64,000 nucleotides of DNA from Epiperipatus broadwayi (lineage: Eukaryota; Onychophora; Udeonychophora; Euonychophora; Peripatidae): contig JAQFVV010006200.1 in NCBI GenBank assembly GCA_028023455.1, positions 6,830,506-6,894,505 of the forward strand, written 5' to 3'. Shown piece after piece: positions 60,370-64,000 of the stretch. The notes below the pieces were generated by a model. That model worked only from the letters and a program-made list of their open reading frames with translations, did no database searches and was not told the DNA's origin. Made by a program: the position numbers and the translations under genes. Numbering within the stretch: the stretch's first letter is position 1; each line of letters begins with the position of its first letter.

Positions 60370-61535
60370 TTTTTACAATGGATATTAAAAAAATATGTAT
60401 TCGAGTAGTCCAAGAATTAAAAGTATAGTGTTATTAATGCAAATACTATTTCTGTACATTAATAATATAAATGTAATATATATTATAAAAGAAGGTTTAA
60501 CATAAATACATAATAGTTTACATTTTAAATATAATAATAAATACTGGAATAAATGGTTATGTAATTAGAAGGTTAATGACATCAATATTTATAAATGAAT
60601 TAGGAGTTAAAATAATTAAAAAACGAATAATAAATCAAGAAATAATGCATTATTATAGAAGTGTTGATATCTTAATAATTGGTAATAAATGAGCTAAAAA
60701 TAATATTTATAATGAATTTAATAATATTATGTACCATATTAAATTTACAAAAGTGGAATTTGACATTGGAATAAAAGAATTACAAGGAGAATAGATAACA
60801 AAATTGTATTAAAACATGTCATTAAAGAAGATTAATCAAGAAAAAATCTATAGATTTATAACAAGCATAAATACAAACAATGACAGTTATTAAAAATTTT
60901 AAATATAAAAACAATAAATATAATACAAACAAAAATAGAGCTGCTTTTCAAAAGAAAAAGTTTATAGAATTATACAAAATTTATGGATATAACCCTAAGA
61001 GTATTAAAAATTATAAACCATCTAATGTGAATAAAAATATTATTTTTATTTAAACCACTTAATTTAAATTATAATGATATTTTTATTATAAATGATAACA
61101 ATAGCACTAATAAAAATGAATAAATTTTCATAATTCCTTAAAATTTATGATATATTAGTAAAAAAATAAAAATTACACAGATAAAAACATAAAGATAGGA
61201 TGGTCCTAAAAATCTAGACAAATTAATAGGTAATTATAAAAGATGATATGAAATATATAAAAGGAATTGTATAGAAAAGTACTTATGGAAATTATAGTAT
61301 GGTCTACTATGGACATACAGAAAAACAATTAGATGAAAGAGCAAAAGAACATAATAATGCAATTAATAGAAAAGATGATAAATCTAAATTACATATTCTT
61401 TATTTAAAATATGGACATAAAATAGAAAACCATTACACTATCTTAAAATATATGAAACAAATTATATTAACTACAACAAATATAAACTGTATGAATATAA
61501 ATAAAGCATTTAATTTAGCTAATAATTGCTAATGA
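60370..61535 (+). pseudogene. Second Penelope-like element, decayed, reverse transcriptase plus GIY-YIG
   Basis: RT part: a TMDIKKI block (about 60,377) where RTs have an LDI--LY-like motif, and MHYYRSVDILIIGNK at 60,645-60,690 where Penelope has YYRYVDDIF-I. NNIMYHIKFTKVEFDI follows, the palm region. GIY-YIG part: 61,240-61,400 reads MVYYGHTEKQLDERAKEHNNA (YYGHT in place of YIGET), followed by DDKSKLHILYLKYGHKIE. Frames are interrupted. It differs strongly from the copy at 19.7 kb, so these are two families. No terminal repeats were recognised. Confidence 0.65.
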
Positions 61536-62500
61536 AAAATGAATGAAAGATTATATAGTATACATACATATAGTTTTTTTGTATATATTGTATTATTGTT
61601 ATAATTGGTTATAATTAATTCTATATATAAAAAGAATAGATGCTGCCATGTATGCAATGTAAATTGAAGCTTTAAAATAATTCCAACACATTGAAAAGGG
61701 CAAAAAAAATATTTATTAAAAACAGCTTTTCTGTATTATTTTTTATAAAAATATTTTGTATCATACTGTGTGATTTATTTAAATATATGAAAAAGCAATA
61801 TGATGGATTAAATTTCTTTTCATTTTTGATGGGAAAAAATATTAGATTTAATGCATTCTAATACTGTAATTTATAAAGTTATATGATACACTTTATATTT
61901 AAATCCAATTAAAGTATATATTGTTGAGAAAATATATATAATATTTCAAATACTATATAAGACTAATTGTTTTCTATTTAATAAGACAATTACAGTAATA
62001 TCTCAAAATCAAATGTTTTGAAAAATGATGCTAATAATTCACATTAGATGACATAAATTGATAATTAAGACTTAAAAACATGCTCATTTTATGATTTAGG
62101 GATTATAGTTTGAACCTTTATAAGGTTTACACTGTATAGCTTATACATTATATAAAACATGCATTCTATGGAACCTCACTGCAAGTTTTATACAGCAAAT
62201 TTCAGAAGTGGAAAAGTTGCTAAATGGTATTTATTCAAAACAGATCTTCTGCAATAAAGTTTGTTGTATTTATAATTTTGATTTTGTAAAATTTGTAAAA
62301 TTTAAAAATACAGGCTTGTTCATAAAGTCACAAAGATGTAACTGTTTTAAAATCAAAATTTATTGTATCTTTAAATTATTTAATAATTTCTAACATGATA
62401 TTTTTTTAAAGAAAAAAAAGTCCTATAATTGGCAGTGTTGATCAATTGCTTATATTTAAAGAGCCAAATAAATTATGAAAAATAATGATACAATAATGCC
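61536..62500. other. AT-rich spacer
   Basis: The frame at 62,208-62,393 has no known domain. Nothing recognised. Confidence 0.45.
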
Positions 62501-62516
62501 ACATTTTATGCCCTTT

Positions 62517-62600
62517 TACAAGCATTTTTATTTTATTTTCAGCTGTTTCAGCTAAACCTGCAGCCTTCTTCAGAAATATGTTTAATCTTTTATATAAAAA
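62517..62600 (-). ncRNA. Hammerhead-ribozyme-like motif
   Basis: The minus strand reads CTGAAGA (62567-62573), which fits CUGANGA, then a stem-loop with GGCT pairing AGCT, then GAAAC (62545-62549), followed by AGCTG. This is the order of a hammerhead catalytic core. A clear helix I and a cleavage-site UH at the right place were not established. Hammerheads of this kind are known in Penelope terminal regions, and a decayed Penelope-like element lies about 1 kb away on the other strand. Confidence 0.4.
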
Positions 62601-62819
62601 TGTTGTATTGAAGGGAGCAATGAAGAGATACTGGAAATGCATTCATGATCTACATGCCTGGATGGGTCTGGTAAAATTAAGTTCCATAATTCATCATAAT
62701 GAAAATAGTTTCATCAAAAGAGAGAGAACATTATGATTTTAAACTATAACCTGAATATAACAAAAAATTGGAATTTAGTTTTGTGAACCCCATGTAACTT
62801 TCATTTACATAAAGGAACT

Positions 62820-63390
62820 AAAAATAATTTGATCAAATTATTAATAGAGATGGAAACATAATGGATGAAGTCAATCATAAAATAATGGATGGAGTGTTTT
62901 TAGTAGAAATCATTTAATAGTAAAAGAAAGTATGTCAGTATATTTGAAAAAGATTTTTAATAAAGATATTTTTAACAGTACTTATTTATTAATCTCAGAA
63001 TTAAACATTTAATTTGAAGAGCAATATAAACACTACAAATCAGACAGTGAAATAGGGAAGAATGCATGCTGGGAGGAAGAAGAAGAAGAATCAAAAATTA
63101 ATTACATGAATAAAAAAATTAACAAGTATCATTATTCTCATTGAAGGAATTAAGGGTCTGAAATGGAATTGAACTGGGCATGATCCTAAAAATAATAATA
63201 ATAATAATAGATGGACATTTGAAGTCTCCAACTGAAAACTGGACCCAATGTCTGTATGTGGGGTCAATGAATGGAATAAAACTTGCTAGAATGGTATGTA
63301 AAAAATATGTTCTAAGAAATTGAATTAAATTTAGAGATTCATCCAGAAGTGGAAATGATTAAAAATGGCGGTGCTGATGATAATTATATA
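62820..63390 (+). pseudogene. RTE-type element, 3' fragment, rearranged
   Basis: GGATGGAGTGTTTTTAGTAG (about 62,885) is shared with the RTE copy at 7,538. Translated pieces give DGNIMDEVNHKI, then LKWNWTGHD (where RTE has KW-W-GH) and the C-terminal W--EI/ALEEAFIQKW-type tail at 63,210-63,370. The LTYG-ETW block is missing. Ends with GATGAT-type sequence before TATA repeats. Confidence 0.65.
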
Positions 63391-64000
63391 TATATACAAA
63401 TCATATTAAAACAATTTAGTTTTATTTTGTAAAAAGCATTTGTTAATAAAGACTAAGCATTTTTGAAAGTGCAGTATTCATGTATTTGCACTTTTGAACT
63501 AGTTCACTCATTTTAAAAACCTCTTTGATTTTACTTTTTATTGACTCTAATTACACTTGAGGTCAAACGTAGTCAAGTTAAAAAAGAAATTACTTTTCCC
63601 ATTTTAAAATCTATCCATTTAAGCTGAAGAGTAATTTTCTTTTAGATCAAAATGTAAATAAAATCTAAAATGGAAAGCAAAAATGAAGGGCTTTCAAGTA
63701 TATATATATCAATATTAAAAATATACATTTAAAACATATAATGAACATGGCTTACTAAAACATGTAGATGTGTAAATATACAAATTTTCAATAGTCAAAC
63801 ATATGAAATGCAGCATAAATACTGAACATCAATTCAGCATTATACATATTTTATTTTAAAACCCACAGACTCATTCAGGTGATTTCGGAAAACAAATATC
63901 AGATCCATTAACTACACAGGTATGATGACCTGCACATGGCAATATTTTAATTGAGAACATCGTAATTGTAGCCAAAATAAAACAAGCAAATCAAGCAAAT
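63391..64000. other. AT-rich end of the window
   Basis: No recognised feature. Confidence 0.5.

Overview
The window is strongly AT-rich eukaryotic nuclear DNA, almost certainly from an invertebrate animal. I recognise no host protein-coding gene, rRNA gene or functional tRNA gene. There are no operons, ribosome-binding sites or bacterial features. The mix of elements fits a metazoan: GIY-YIG Penelope-like elements, an RTE-type non-LTR element, a two-ORF APE-endonuclease non-LTR element of L1/Tx1 type, Ty3/Gypsy elements, a hAT MITE and tRNA-derived SINEs. The species cannot be told from this sequence; chelicerate or other arthropod, cnidarian and mollusc are all possible.

Layout. 1-5 kb: AT-rich spacer with two foldback repeats, a candidate pogo/Tigger-like element with TA ends (2316-3479) and one foldback of family A. 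5.0-8.3 kb: a decayed but nearly full-length RTE-type retrotransposon (+) that other repeats have inserted into. 8.5-19.3 kb: SINEs and long unassigned AT-rich DNA. 19.35-22.33 kb: a Penelope-like element (-) between two direct terminal repeats that carry a tRNA-like segment and a hammerhead-like motif. 22.8-26.3 kb: a foldback with a 17-bp duplication, a 793-bp perfect (TATC)n array and smaller repeats. 26.3-31.35 kb: the best preserved element, an L1/Tx1-like non-LTR retrotransposon (-) with ORF1 (zinc knuckle) and ORF2 (endonuclease plus reverse transcriptase), broken by one in-frame TGA and a few frameshifts.

31.7-37.8 kb: a related 3' end with a tandem duplication, microsatellites, foldbacks of families B, C and D and a SINE. 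38.1-39.9 kb: a badly decayed Ty3/Gypsy gag-pol (+). 40-46.6 kb: foldback families B, D and F, a solo Penelope terminal repeat and SINEs. 46.6-51.5 kb: no recognised feature. 51.5-52.6 kb: two family-B copies, one holding a hAT MITE with a perfect 8-bp duplication. 54-55.9 kb: an RTE 3' fragment, two SINEs with clear target duplications and a 656-bp palindrome. 56.12-58.67 kb: an internally deleted Ty3/Gypsy element with 301-bp LTRs and a 5-bp duplication. 60.3-63.4 kb: a second decayed Penelope-like element (+), a hammerhead-like motif (-) and another RTE 3' fragment.

How the parts relate. Autonomous retroelements (RTE, L1/Tx1-like, Penelope-like) could have supplied the machinery for the tRNA-like SINEs and perhaps for the foldbacks. 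Several foldbacks are flanked by 14-17-bp direct repeats, longer than most DNA transposons leave. The Penelope terminal repeats, family A and the motif at 62.5 kb all show hammerhead-like core sequence. That group of foldbacks plus ribozyme-like motifs is the most promising lead for something under-described. All boundaries were read by eye, and decayed elements are approximate.
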